This document shows positions 14,424-24,000 of a DNA stretch of 39,516 nt, in pieces (position 1 is the stretch's first letter; each line of letters starts with the position of its first letter). The translations under genes and the position numbers were made by a program. The stretch is from contig CAMAVR010000033.1 of assembly GCA_945861885.1 (NCBI GenBank), positions 1 through 39,516 of the forward strand. The letters are read 5' to 3'. The DNA is from Nannocystis exedens. GTDB taxonomy: Bacteria > Myxococcota_A > Polyangia > Polyangiales > Polyangiaceae. The notes under the pieces were generated by a model. That model did not search any database, was not told the origin of the DNA, and saw nothing but the letters and a program-made list of their open reading frames with translations.

Positions 14424-16829
14424 ATGCGCACAATTGCCCAAATTACGGTTGGAGTTGTTTTGCTATCGGGGTGCGACCAGCGCGCCGCGGAGGAAAATTC
14501 AACATCCCTTTCACAAGCGATGCGCGGAGCCGATGGCGGCCTCATTGCGAACGATGCTGGCGATGTGGCGGATGATGGTGAACCTGCTGCCGCGGTAGCA
14601 GCCGCTGACCCCGCACCGGTCGGGTTTCGGCCCGAATATGGCGGGCGCGTTCTCGCGGTGCTTGAGGCGGCGCGCGCGCCGGCTTTGAACGCTTTTGACT
14701 GGATCAAGCAGGCTGTCGGAAAGCGCGGCGTGCGGTTTGACAAGCGCCTTTTATGGCGCGCAAGTACCGGCAATCGCCTGCCCGGCCCCGGTTTTTTGCA
14801 AACACCGCCGATGGATCAACTTTGGGCCGTGCCGCCGCTTCGCCGAGTGAACTATCTTGATGACGGTTGGCTCGTTCAAACTCCACCAAGGCGTCAGTGG
14901 GGCGTGCTAGACTTCACGCTTGGCAGCAATCCACCTCCAGTGGGGAGGCGTGGCCCAAATATCAACGACGACTTTCGTCGATATCGTTGCGGTCCGTTTA
15001 AAGGGTGCGCCCCTTTTCCGGAGGTCAGCAACGTAGAGGGCGCCGGTTTTGAATTTTGTCGGCCGATACTTTCGACCGTCACGAAGCCGGGCGACGCACC
15101 CGAACAGCTCTGCGATCTGCATTCTGATACCGTCCCTGATTACATCTACAAAGTCATGACGAGCGCTCATGACTTTATCGACGTAACGGGGCTTGGGCCC
15201 GGCCCAACGGGCAATTTTCGTATTGCGATGAATCACGCATTACGCTTCGTTGCCGCGCGAACCGAGGCCGAAAATGCGACGCGACCACCAGGCACGGATG
15301 CGCATTTCGTGGTGGCGCGATTTGTATTCGGTGCCGCACCAATCGACGTGGCGAGGATCGATCAAACAGCGCTTATCAACGATCTGATGGACGGCGTTTC
15401 GCACAAAGTTGTTCACGCATACGTTGGCGCTCACCGAAACCACGCGACGATGTGGAATCACTCGAAAATCGTGGCAGCGGACGGAAAAGTTGCACTTGTC
15501 GGTGGTGAAAATTATTGGGACGAGTCTTACCTCGTTTCTCCTCATGGCGAGTATCCGGTGACCGACGTGACGATGGTTGTCGAAGGCGGCGCGGCCGTTT
15601 CGGCCCATGAATATGCCAATCGCTTGTGGGATACAGTGTGCAATCACGACGCAAAATCGAAACTCAAGCGTGTGCACGCAGCGTTTACCGCCGGATCGTT
15701 GGAGACGGGGCGGATTGCCACGCGCGTCAACGGCTGGAAATCAAGGTCGCTCGGCGCCAACGCAGGCATAGACAAGGCCACCGCCCAATTGGAAACTCTC
15801 GAGGCAACTCTAGAGCAATATCAGGCAGCTTTGCGGGCGCGCGATGAGCTTGAAGCAGCTGTACGCCAACTCGATCCAGGGGATGGAGGCAAACCGGCGA
15901 CAAAGCAACGCGAGCTCTTGCGTAGTTCCGCGAGAAAAGCTGAAAAGCTAAAGCCTGGCGCTGATGAAGCGGAGAAAGCCCTTCCTGCGGCCGAAGCAAG
16001 GCTAAACGAGCTAGAAGCGAGTAACCATTGCGTCCCGATGTTTGATGCAACCTTGGGCTATGAAACCGCCGCTGCGACGCCCCTCGCGCGCACTCGAGAT
16101 TCAGAAATTGACTCGGTGCCAATCATCGGGTTCGGGATCGACGGCACCGCGACGGTCGACGCAAACGACGCGGCGATCGGTGCGATGATCGATTCAGCCA
16201 AGAACCACGTCTATCTGATTCAACAACGATTAAAGCCGGAGGGGAGCGATATCGTTAATGAAAAGTGGGTCGGGTGGGCGGCTGACAGAGCGCTTTTGGG
16301 GGGGATTACCACGGGGAACAACTTGGAGTGGCCGGTCGACCTTTTTCGCCACCTTTACGGCGCGCTTTTGCGTGACGTCCATATCACGATCGTCGTGAGC
16401 GGCGCCCCTGACATCGATGGCAGACCCGCCGCGGAATATCCTGGGTTTGTGGAGGAGATTCCCGTTGCGCTAGGTCGGTCTTTTGGAACATTTGAGAACG
16501 TCAACAGACAATTGCTGCCTTCTCCTGACCTTGTTGAACGAATGTGCCGTCAAGTGCACATCGCCGGGCTCCATCGCGGGCTCAGCGGACGGCCAAGCGC
16601 CCAGCACAGCAAGCTGATCTTGATCGACCACGATCTCTTCTACATCGGTTCGCAAAATATGTACCGACCCAAGATCAACGAGTTTGGATACATCGTCGAC
16701 AGCGCGGCAGCAGGCGAGCAGATTTACCGCAATCTAGTACAGCCTCTGTGGGCCGAGACAGCCCGTTTCGCAATTACCGGGAACGGCCCCAAAGACTGCG
16801 CGTTTCTAAAGATTTTCGCCCCCAAGTAA
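14424..16829 (+). CDS. Lipoprotein with two phospholipase D-type HKD motifs
   Basis: A large predicted lipoprotein, about 801 residues. The start at ATG 14424 (or 14415) gives a compact signal peptide ending in VLLSGC; the frame is open further upstream but overlaps truB. Two HxKx4D motifs mark the PLD superfamily: H346/K348/D353 in WNHSKIVAADGKVALVGGEN, and H728/K730/D735 in QHSKLILIDHDLFYIGSQN. Both are complete, so an active bilobed enzyme is plausible. An insertion of about 90 residues (about 447-536) between the two halves is strongly predicted coiled coil, unusual for this fold. The N-terminal 250 residues are not recognised. The substrate could be phospholipid or another phosphodiester. 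The gene is convergent with the giant coiled-coil lipoprotein gene, stops 45 bp apart. Confidence 0.88.
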   Translation: MRTIAQITVGVVLLSGCDQRAAEENSTSLSQAMRGADGGLIANDAGDVADDGEPAAAVAAADPAPVGFRPEYGGRVLAVLEAARAPALNAFDWIKQAVGKRGVRFDKRLLWRASTGNRLPGPGFLQTPPMDQLWAVPPLRRVNYLDDGWLVQTPPRRQWGVLDFTLGSNPPPVGRRGPNINDDFRRYRCGPFKGCAPFPEVSNVEGAGFEFCRPILSTVTKPGDAPEQLCDLHSDTVPDYIYKVMTSAHDFIDVTGLGPGPTGNFRIAMNHALRFVAARTEAENATRPPGTDAHFVVARFVFGAAPIDVARIDQTALINDLMDGVSHKVVHAYVGAHRNHATMWNHSKIVAADGKVALVGGENYWDESYLVSPHGEYPVTDVTMVVEGGAAVSAHEYANRLWDTVCNHDAKSKLKRVHAAFTAGSLETGRIATRVNGWKSRSLGANAGIDKATAQLETLEATLEQYQAALRARDELEAAVRQLDPGDGGKPATKQRELLRSSARKAEKLKPGADEAEKALPAAEARLNELEASNHCVPMFDATLGYETAAATPLARTRDSEIDSVPIIGFGIDGTATVDANDAAIGAMIDSAKNHVYLIQQRLKPEGSDIVNEKWVGWAADRALLGGITTGNNLEWPVDLFRHLYGALLRDVHITIVVSGAPDIDGRPAAEYPGFVEEIPVALGRSFGTFENVNRQLLPSPDLVERMCRQVHIAGLHRGLSGRPSAQHSKLILIDHDLFYIGSQNMYRPKINEFGYIVDSAAAGEQIYRNLVQPLWAETARFAITGNGPKDCAFLKIFAPK

Positions 16830-16874
16830 GCGACTGGCGCCACTCAATAGGTCGCAATCATCGCGCACCGTGTC

Positions 16875-19800
16875 TTAGGCTGACCGCTTGACAATCGCCG
16901 CGAGGCTTCGGAGGAATTCCCCCTTCGGAACTCCAGTGGGGTTCATCACATTCTCAAACACGGCGCCGTTTGCCCCCGAGCCTGATCGTAGCACTGCGTT
17001 CCATCTCCCGTTGCCAAGGCGATAAACGACGACTTCATGAAAGTCCTGAAGGGTGAATGTATAGCTGTCGGCCTCTAGACCAACAAATGACTCACCTGCA
17101 AAAGATGCAGAAGTGACCGTTTCATTGAGTTCCAGATCGCGATCGCTTCGCGCTTCTCTTAGAGCGTCGCGCAGCTCAACGGTGCCATTAATCAGCCTTA
17201 GCAGCTCCTCCCTGCCCGCTTCACCCAGCCCATACGGAATCGCAAGCGTCCCGGCCGGCTCTTCTGCAGCGGCCACATCCGCGCCTCTCGGCGTTCTAGG
17301 AATAGCAGGCGAGTCCACTTCGTCCGCCAGTACTCTCACTTGGTCAGCCTGCCTCCTCGTACTCGCCGCGCGTTCTTCCTCTTGGCTCCGGAGCCTCTTT
17401 AGTTCGTCGACCGCTCGGTGATAATTTCTTTCGAGTTGCGCGAGCGCGCGCGACTGCCCCGCATTTTCGTTCTCGAGCTCGGCCACTCGTTCCGCCAACT
17501 CACGAATGTGAAGCTCATCGCCCCGACCGCGGCTTGTCGCTTCGGCCAGTTGGCGCCGCGCGAGCGCGAGCTCGGCCTTCGTTCGCCCATTCGCATCCTC
17601 CAGCTGGCGAAGCGAATCGGCTTTTTGTGCGTTTGCCAACTCAAGGTCGGCAACAGTTTTCTCAAGAGCCTGAACCTTAGCGTTTTCGTCCTGAACCGCG
17701 ATCGAGGCTGCGTCTGCAGCCTCGGTTGCCTTGGTTCGCGCGAGTATTAGCTCCGCCCCTAACAGCTCTACTCTTTGATCGAACTCTCGTCTCGCGCGAC
17801 TCGCTTCGCCACCGGCCGCTTCCAAGAGGGCCTCGGCCTTTTTCAAGCGTGCCTCGGTATCACGTTGGCGTTCTGCCAAAGCGTGGGCATTTTCTTGCTC
17901 CGTCCGCCGCTTACCGTTCACTCCGACCAATTCCGTTTCGGTCGCGATAAGGCGCTTTGCAAGCTCTTCAACCTGCTTCTGTAGCGCCATCTCTCTTTCG
18001 ATCCGAGCGGTTGCCTCCGCTAGCGCGGCATCCAAATTGCGTTTGCTTGTGTTCAGCTCCGCGTCGACACCAGCGAGCCTTCTTAGCTCCTCTCCTAGGC
18101 GGGTGGTCTCTTCCGACTGTTCCTTTAGTGTGCGAGTCGCTGCCGAAAGCTTCCTGTTCGTCGCTTCTAGTTCATCACGAAGAGTCGCCTGCGCGCGCGT
18201 TGATGCCGAGAGCTGCCGGCCGAGATCTTGTTCGCGAGCGACCGCCTTTTCGTTTCCGCTACTTGCGGCCGCGCGTTGCTCCCGGAGCGCCGTTGTAAGC
18301 CGCGCGATATCGGCTTCTCGTTGCGTGAGCTTGGCCTGAAGCGCCGCCCAAGTTGCTTGCTGATTTTCGAGCGCCCTAGTCACAAGGTCGACCTCATTCA
18401 GCTGCGCCGTCACGTGGGTGGCGAGCGACACTATTTGCTCTTCTTTCCGTCGCTGATCCTCAGTTAGGCGGGCGTTTTCGATCACGCTTTCGTCCAACTC
18501 AAGCGACTGCTGCGCGAGCTTTCGCGATTGCTCGGATAACTTTGCTGTCTGTTCGCCTAATTCGCGCGCTTGCTCCGCCAGCTGAGCGCTTGTTCGTGAC
18601 GCGTACTCTTGGGCCACTACTAGTTCGCGGCGCACATGCGCCAGAGCGACATCAGCTTCGCGCAACCGCGCCTCGAGGGCACCTCTGTCTGCGGCAGTTG
18701 CGCGACCCGTTTCACTCGCGCTCTCTGAAGCCACTGCTAGCTCACGCCGGAGAGCCGCGATGCCGCTTTGTTGTCCAGCTATAGTGCTTCGCAGGTCTGC
18801 CACGACTGCTTGCTCGTCACGAAGTTGTTGGACAAGCCTTTCAGTGTCCTTTTGCTGCTGTTGCGCTAGCCTCTTGAGCTCCGCCGCTTGGTCAAGCTCG
18901 CGCTTCTGGCCGTCTTGATCCTTGCTTACGAGAGCAAATCGCAAACGGGCTTGTTCCTCCGTCAGCTCACGGACAGTTTGGCTTTCAGTCGCGGCGAGTC
19001 GCGCTAACTCTGCAGTTTTTTCTACCAATAGTCGCTCGTTGACATCGGCATCCGCACTAAGCTGTGCAAGTCGACGCTCGTGATCCGCTAGCCGCGCGCG
19101 GGCACTACTGAGCTCCCGCATCGCTTGTTCTAACCGCTCTCTCGCGCCAACCTCCCCGGCTTGCGCGAGCGCTCTCGCCTCGGCCGCCTTCGCTGTCAGC
19201 AACTCAATCTGCGCGTCACGGTCGGCGATCTGCGCCGCAAGAACCGCAATTTGTGTTCCCGCTCGGGCGAGTGATGACTGCATGCGCTCAATTTTGGCCA
19301 CGTTGTCGGCGATAGCGCGTTCGCGATCGTCAGCCAGCGCTTGCACGCGAGCTTCGTGTCTATCAGTCATGGCTCGCACACTTGCTTCGTGTTTCTCAGC
19401 CATGGCTTGCACCATAGCTTCGTGATCGCGAACGGCCGCCTGCAGGGCCGTTTCGTGAGCTCGAGCCGCCGCTTGCAAACTAGCGTCGTGACCTCGCGTC
19501 GCTTCTAGCGAACGATCTTCAAGCTCACGATTGGCGCGTTGCAAACGAAGCACATCGGCGCCAGCTGTTTCGGCTGCGTGACGCGCAACCAGGAGACGTT
19601 GCTGCGCATCTCTTAGGTTGTCTCCCGCCGCGCGTATTTCCGCAAGCAGACGCTCTTTCTCGCGATGCGCTGCTGCGTTCCCATCCTCCGCCGCGCGCGA
19701 CGCCTTCAGCAGCTGCGCTTGCAGACTGGCGAACTCCGTCCGGCGAGCAACAGCTTCATCACCGAACTTGGTGACCTGCTCGCGCGCGGCGGTTAACTCC

Positions 19801-21014
19801 GCTTGGATACGTTGAAGATTGTCGCGGTGCAGTCCTGCCTCGCGCCGTGCCGCTTGTTGCCACTCGTCTACCAGTCTTCGTGCGGCCACTATTTCCGCTT
19901 CTTGGCTTTCGGCATGTTGCTCGAACTTCATTTGCGCGGCGCGCAGCTCCGCTTGCAGCTTGGCCTGCCCCTCCGCGCCTTGCTGACGCGCGTCCCTCAA
20001 AACCGCTTGCAGTCGCTCCTCACGCTCGCCCCACAATCGTTGCGCTTCGGCCAATTGGTCCCGTAGCTGCCCCTGGCGTTCCTCCGACTCCGCGCTCGCA
20101 GCGCGAAGCCCACTTTCCAATCGCGCTATACGCTCTGCACTATCCCGTTGCGCCGCCGTCAACTCCTCTTGCAGCCGGCTCTCCCGCTCAACCGCTTGCC
20201 GTCGCGTGGCAGCCAATTCCGATTCGAGCCGGCGCCGCGCGTCGTCATGCGCTTGCAGCGTATGCAGCGCCTCATCGAGTTGCGCCTGACGATCCGCCGC
20301 CAGCCGCTGCGCGAGTGCTGCTTCTCCTCGTAGCGCTCCCACCTCACCGCCATGACGTTGGTTTGCCGCTCGTAGTTCGTCCGCGGCTATCGTCGCTCGA
20401 CGTTGCGCTTCGTTCCTCTCTGCCTCCAACTCCGCTTCCCGTGCTAGCGCTATCACACGACTGGCTTCAAACGCGGCTTCGCTTTCGGCTTGCCGACGAA
20501 TCGCCTCTGCGAGCTGCGCGGTTAATCGATCGATTCGCGCACGATTCTTTTCGATCAGCTTTTTGTCTGTTTTTTCGCGCGATTCGGCAGCTCTTAGCTG
20601 CGCGATGGCATCGTCGGCCTCGGCCCTCGCCTTTCGCGCGCGCGCTTGGAATGTTGATGATGCCCGCCTAATGCGCGTCAGCTCACGGGCGTGAGCTTTG
20701 ATTTTGTCTGCCAATAGCGCATCGAGTTGCGCGACGGCTTTTTTTGACTCGGCTGCCGTTAGTGCAGCCATCGCCGCGAGTTTTGCTGAATCGGCCCTGG
20801 CCGACGCGAATTGTATTTCGAGCAGCTCTTTTGCCTCGACCGCTTCGCGCAACTGTTTGAGCGCCTGGGCGAGATCACCGGTGCCGCCATCGCCATCCGA
20901 CGAATCGGGGACTTGCGCGTACGCATCGCGCTTATCAACAACGTCGGGCGACGAACATGCCGCTAACCAGACCGCAGGAACTAACGCAACAAATGGAAAC
21001 GTTCGGGCGCGCAT
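16875..21014 (-). CDS. Giant coiled-coil lipoprotein (1379 aa)
   Basis: I recognise no named family. A signal peptide with a lipobox (VWLAAC) is followed by a short acidic linker (about 22-48). Then come roughly 1170 residues of almost uninterrupted coiled coil, rich in Ala/Glu/Arg/Gln, with local 7- and 11-residue periodicity. The last 150 residues are different: a Pro/Ala linker and a small globular domain with NETVTSASFAGESFVGLEADSYTFTL and FHEVVVYRLGNGRWNAVL, which may be a surface-exposed cap. A rod this long anchored by a lipid could span most of the envelope. The gene stands alone between the PLD-like gene and glnD, and appears to start from its own promoter with almost no leader. Confidence 0.85.
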   Translation of the reverse strand: MRARTFPFVALVPAVWLAACSSPDVVDKRDAYAQVPDSSDGDGGTGDLAQALKQLREAVEAKELLEIQFASARADSAKLAAMAALTAAESKKAVAQLDALLADKIKAHARELTRIRRASSTFQARARKARAEADDAIAQLRAAESREKTDKKLIEKNRARIDRLTAQLAEAIRRQAESEAAFEASRVIALAREAELEAERNEAQRRATIAADELRAANQRHGGEVGALRGEAALAQRLAADRQAQLDEALHTLQAHDDARRRLESELAATRRQAVERESRLQEELTAAQRDSAERIARLESGLRAASAESEERQGQLRDQLAEAQRLWGEREERLQAVLRDARQQGAEGQAKLQAELRAAQMKFEQHAESQEAEIVAARRLVDEWQQAARREAGLHRDNLQRIQAELTAAREQVTKFGDEAVARRTEFASLQAQLLKASRAAEDGNAAAHREKERLLAEIRAAGDNLRDAQQRLLVARHAAETAGADVLRLQRANRELEDRSLEATRGHDASLQAAARAHETALQAAVRDHEAMVQAMAEKHEASVRAMTDRHEARVQALADDRERAIADNVAKIERMQSSLARAGTQIAVLAAQIADRDAQIELLTAKAAEARALAQAGEVGARERLEQAMRELSSARARLADHERRLAQLSADADVNERLLVEKTAELARLAATESQTVRELTEEQARLRFALVSKDQDGQKRELDQAAELKRLAQQQQKDTERLVQQLRDEQAVVADLRSTIAGQQSGIAALRRELAVASESASETGRATAADRGALEARLREADVALAHVRRELVVAQEYASRTSAQLAEQARELGEQTAKLSEQSRKLAQQSLELDESVIENARLTEDQRRKEEQIVSLATHVTAQLNEVDLVTRALENQQATWAALQAKLTQREADIARLTTALREQRAAASSGNEKAVAREQDLGRQLSASTRAQATLRDELEATNRKLSAATRTLKEQSEETTRLGEELRRLAGVDAELNTSKRNLDAALAEATARIEREMALQKQVEELAKRLIATETELVGVNGKRRTEQENAHALAERQRDTEARLKKAEALLEAAGGEASRARREFDQRVELLGAELILARTKATEAADAASIAVQDENAKVQALEKTVADLELANAQKADSLRQLEDANGRTKAELALARRQLAEATSRGRGDELHIRELAERVAELENENAGQSRALAQLERNYHRAVDELKRLRSQEEERAASTRRQADQVRVLADEVDSPAIPRTPRGADVAAAEEPAGTLAIPYGLGEAGREELLRLINGTVELRDALREARSDRDLELNETVTSASFAGESFVGLEADSYTFTLQDFHEVVVYRLGNGRWNAVLRSGSGANGAVFENVMNPTGVPKGEFLRSLAAIVKRSA
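19326..19490 (-). repeat. Five tandem 33-bp (11-residue) repeats in the coiled-coil gene
   Basis: Codons 509-563 of the giant lipoprotein encode five back-to-back 11-residue units, each starting His-Glu/Asp-Ala/Thr and containing a LQA/VQA/VRA core. Examples are HETALQAAVRD, HEAMVQAMAEK and HEASVRAMTDR. Eleven residues per unit is a hendecad coiled-coil repeat. The DNA units are also similar, which points to recent unit duplication. Confidence 0.8.
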
Positions 21015-21016
21015 CC

Positions 21017-21028
21017 ACTATAATACAC
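21017..21028 (-). promoter_or_regulatory. Candidate -10 for the giant lipoprotein gene, possibly leaderless
   Basis: Read on the minus strand, GTGTATTATAGTGGATG contains a good -10 (TATTAT, preceded by TG) only five bases before the ATG at 21012-21014. A start site at the usual 7 bases after this -10 would be at or next to the ATG. No Shine-Dalgarno is visible in the remaining leader. No clear -35 is seen. This suggests a leaderless transcript. Confidence 0.35.
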
Positions 21029-21088
21029 CGCGACGCCACGATAACCGTAGAAAAGTAGGCAAAATAGTGATCGTCTCGTTTTGAGACA

Positions 21089-23767
21089 CTACGACAAAGT
21101 GGCCGCTAACAACGCGGCTCGCACTTCGGTTAGCCGCTCAGGCGCCTCGACCTTACCTCCACCGACCTCAGAGACGTAGAACACATCGGCTACTTTTGCC
21201 CCCTCTGTGTTGATTTTCGAAAACGCGATCGACAGCCCTAATTTGTGAAGCGCGTTCGCCAATGCGAAGAGCAACCCCGGTCGATTTTTTGCGATCACTT
21301 CGATGACCGTGTGGCGCGTCGAAGCGCGATTGTCGATCACCACTTCACGACGAACCGCGGGGCTTGGTCGCTCGCGCCACTGCGACGCTGTTGTCTGCGC
21401 ATTCAGGTCGACCGGGTCGTCGGCGCTGTCGCACATCGCTTCGACATTGCGGCACAAACGCTGGGATGCATTGCCGTCGCTCGACCCTTCAGAGAGCGGT
21501 CGAACGAGAAAAATATCGACCGCCTCGGTCATCGATGCATCGTCTCGCGGAGGCAATTTGCGCGAATAGATTTGCGCCGCAAGCACCTCAAATTTCGACA
21601 TCGATATCGCGGCGGAAATGCGGGCGAGCACTCCGGGGCGGTCGGCCGCTACGACGCAGAGTTCAACGACACCTTCGTGGCGCGACGGCGTGGCGCTTGC
21701 AATTGCCGATCGCTTTCCGCGCGACGCCGCAAGCTGCGCATGCATAACGATCGCGTCGGCCGTTGCACCGATTGAATAGCGGCTCGGCATCCCATCGAGA
21801 AACGCATCAAGCGCTGCCGTATCACCGTGCCACTGGGCTCGCGCTTCGTCGCGAAGACGCGAAACGCGCGGCTCGACACGCGACCCGCCTGTCGCCGAAA
21901 GCTGCTCGTCGGCGCGCATAAAGAGCTCGTCGAGCATCTGCGCTTTCCACGGCGTCATCGCAGTTGGCGACGTTGTCGAGATGTCGGCCACCGTTAGCAA
22001 ATACAGATCGCGCAGCCCTTCGCGTCCGCGAACTCGCTCACAAAACGCTGAAATTGCCGCTGGATCATCGAGATCGCGACGCGTCGCCACGTGATACATC
22101 AAAAGGTGCTCGAGAACCAACGCGCGCCCCGCGGCAACGTCCTCTTGCGACAGCCCAAGGCGCGGCAGGATGATATCGCACAGCTCGGCCCCCGAGACTG
22201 AGTGATGCACGCGCGACCCGCTCGCGTCGGGGTACCCTTTTCCGACATCGTGAAGAAGCGTCGCCACGAACAGCGCGGTGCGGTCGACTACCTCGGCCGC
22301 GACTCGACTCGCGAGAGGGTACTCTTGCGCAAGCTCGCCGCGAACTAGGGCGCGCAATCGATCGACCGCCGCGACGCTGTGAACGTCGACCGTGTACACA
22401 TGATAAACGTCGTGATGAACGCGCCCTGTAACAGGCCGAAACTCCGGCACCATCGCCAGCAAAAGTCCGGCTTCGTGAAGTTCGGTGAGCACCGAACCGC
22501 GGCTCGATGGCGCCTCGGCGACGGTGCACACAAGTTCGACGAAGAGGTCGCGCCCCTCAACGCTCTCACGCAAACGCGCGCTCCACGCATCGTCTGCCGC
22601 GGCTTGCGCAATCGTGCTGCGTGCGAAAGGGAGAATCGGCAGATGCTTTTGCACCGATGCCCGGTACGCACGAAACGCGAGAGCCGGATCGCGAGTGAGC
22701 GCGTCGCCGCCGGCAATCGTGATCTGCCCGTCGAAGATGCGAACGCCGCCGCCCAAATCGATTTCAGGCTGTTTACCGCGGCGTTTTGGCGGCATCGCCA
22801 GCTCGATAATCTGCTCCCGTGCCCGCGAAATTGCGCGCGCGTGCAAGTAATAATCTTGCATAAACCGCTCGGCTGCAGCGCCTCGCGCATCGGCCGACAG
22901 CTCACCGCCCGAGGACGAAACCCCGTAGCCCATCTCAATCGCGATCGCCTCTTGCTCGTCGAATGTTAAACGGTCACTGCGTCGATCGGCATGGGCATGC
23001 AGGCGATTTCGCACTGTCGACAGAAACTCTTCAGCCGCGCAAATTTGAGCCGCCTCGGCCGGAACGAGAACGCCAACGCGCACAAGCGCCCCCCACGTTG
23101 TCTGCGACCGCTCGCAACTAGCGCGCTCCGTCGTCCGAAATCGAGCCCGCGCCGCCCACCGCGCACCGTCGAGATCGCGAAGCCCACCGGCGCCAAACTT
23201 GACGTCAGGTTCAAGTAAAAAGACCGACCCGCCAAATCGCGCATGCCGAGTGCGAGCCTCATCAACAAGCCGCAACAAAAAATCGGCAAGACCGCTCTCG
23301 TCAAAAAGGCCGCGCCAAGCTGCATCGAGCACCGCGGTAACAAGCGAGTCGTCGCCAGCAATCGCCCGCAAATCAAGCAGGCTAGTAGCAGTCGCCAAGT
23401 CGGTACGGCCCACATCGACGAAGTGCTCAGGCGTCATCACTTGATGACCAATCGTCAAACCAGAATCCCAAAGCGGATAAAGAAGCGCGTCAGTCATACG
23501 AGCCGCATCTTCCGAAGAAACAGAAGGATCAACAATCAAACGCACATCAGCATCGCTACGAAAAGCAAGAGCAGCCCGCCCATAGCTCCCAGTAGCCGCA
23601 AGCGAAATCAACCGAGAAGGAAGAACAAGCTCAGCATGCCGACGCAAAAGCAAATCAAGCAAAGCAGCATGGCGAATATTAACCGCCAACCCAGCATCAC
23701 CAGAGCCAATGCAAGCCGCAAGCTCCAACCGAAAATCAGAAACCAAACCCCGTAAATCCAAGCGCAT
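21089..23767 (-). CDS. glnD: [Protein-PII] uridylyltransferase / uridylyl-removing enzyme
   Basis: Senses glutamine and adds UMP to, or removes it from, PII proteins, setting nitrogen regulation. The 892 residues from the ATG at 23767 (a TTG lies one codon upstream) follow the GlnD order. The nucleotidyltransferase domain has GSYGR (60-64) and SDADV (D72, D74). Next are a GlnD-type linker, an HD domain with FVATLLHDVGKGYPD, and two C-terminal ACT domains (AADRPGVLARISAAIS and AKNRPGLLFALANALHKLG). The length matches E. coli GlnD (890). No glnB or glnA is nearby. The first ~110 codons end in T far more often than the rest of the gene. Confidence 0.96.
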   Translation of the reverse strand: MRLDLRGLVSDFRLELAACIGSGDAGLAVNIRHAALLDLLLRRHAELVLPSRLISLAATGSYGRAALAFRSDADVRLIVDPSVSSEDAARMTDALLYPLWDSGLTIGHQVMTPEHFVDVGRTDLATATSLLDLRAIAGDDSLVTAVLDAAWRGLFDESGLADFLLRLVDEARTRHARFGGSVFLLEPDVKFGAGGLRDLDGARWAARARFRTTERASCERSQTTWGALVRVGVLVPAEAAQICAAEEFLSTVRNRLHAHADRRSDRLTFDEQEAIAIEMGYGVSSSGGELSADARGAAAERFMQDYYLHARAISRAREQIIELAMPPKRRGKQPEIDLGGGVRIFDGQITIAGGDALTRDPALAFRAYRASVQKHLPILPFARSTIAQAAADDAWSARLRESVEGRDLFVELVCTVAEAPSSRGSVLTELHEAGLLLAMVPEFRPVTGRVHHDVYHVYTVDVHSVAAVDRLRALVRGELAQEYPLASRVAAEVVDRTALFVATLLHDVGKGYPDASGSRVHHSVSGAELCDIILPRLGLSQEDVAAGRALVLEHLLMYHVATRRDLDDPAAISAFCERVRGREGLRDLYLLTVADISTTSPTAMTPWKAQMLDELFMRADEQLSATGGSRVEPRVSRLRDEARAQWHGDTAALDAFLDGMPSRYSIGATADAIVMHAQLAASRGKRSAIASATPSRHEGVVELCVVAADRPGVLARISAAISMSKFEVLAAQIYSRKLPPRDDASMTEAVDIFLVRPLSEGSSDGNASQRLCRNVEAMCDSADDPVDLNAQTTASQWRERPSPAVRREVVIDNRASTRHTVIEVIAKNRPGLLFALANALHKLGLSIAFSKINTEGAKVADVFYVSEVGGGKVEAPERLTEVRAALLAATLS

Positions 23768-23865
23768 CAATCAATCACCAAAACCAACCCTAACACCAAC
23801 CAAAAAAAGTTCGCGCGCGTAAGGGGCGAAGCACCCCCAAGTTGGCCCGTCCCACAGCGGCCACG

Positions 23866-23892
23866 GGATCCTTCACTTCGTTCAGGATGACA
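23866..23892. repeat. Dispersed repeat of the HPERSEGS type
   Basis: The sequence GATCCTTCACTTCGTTCAGG and the bases after it (ATGACAG) are the widely scattered intergenic element whose translation gives the familiar spurious peptide HPERSEGS. On the minus strand here it reads CHPERSEGSR. It has a short inverted-repeat core (ATCCT...AGGAT). It lies about 100 bp upstream of the glnD start and makes open frames in this interval unreliable. Confidence 0.75.
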
Positions 23893-23923
23893 GCGACCCT
23901 TCTTGTAAAATGAGCCCCTAAAG

Positions 23924-23977
23924 GGAGGTGCAAAGCACCGACAACAAGCACCACGGCGGAGGTGCAAAGCACCGACA
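23924..23977. repeat. Two direct repeats, each with a GGTGC-AAA-GCACC palindrome
   Basis: The 20-bp unit GGAGGTGCAAAGCACCGACA occurs at 23924-23943 and again at 23958-23977, identical and offset by 34 bp. Each unit contains a perfect 5-bp inverted repeat around AAA. It belongs to the repeat cluster between glnD and the tRNA; function unknown. Confidence 0.85.
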
Positions 23978-24000
23978 CCGCCAAAAACCGCAGTACGAAG

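Noticed and set aside
19847..20671. 274-codon plus-strand open frame opposite the coiled-coil gene
   Set aside because: Ala/Pro/Arg/Leu-rich shadow; the minus-strand frame is continuous and has a lipoprotein signal.
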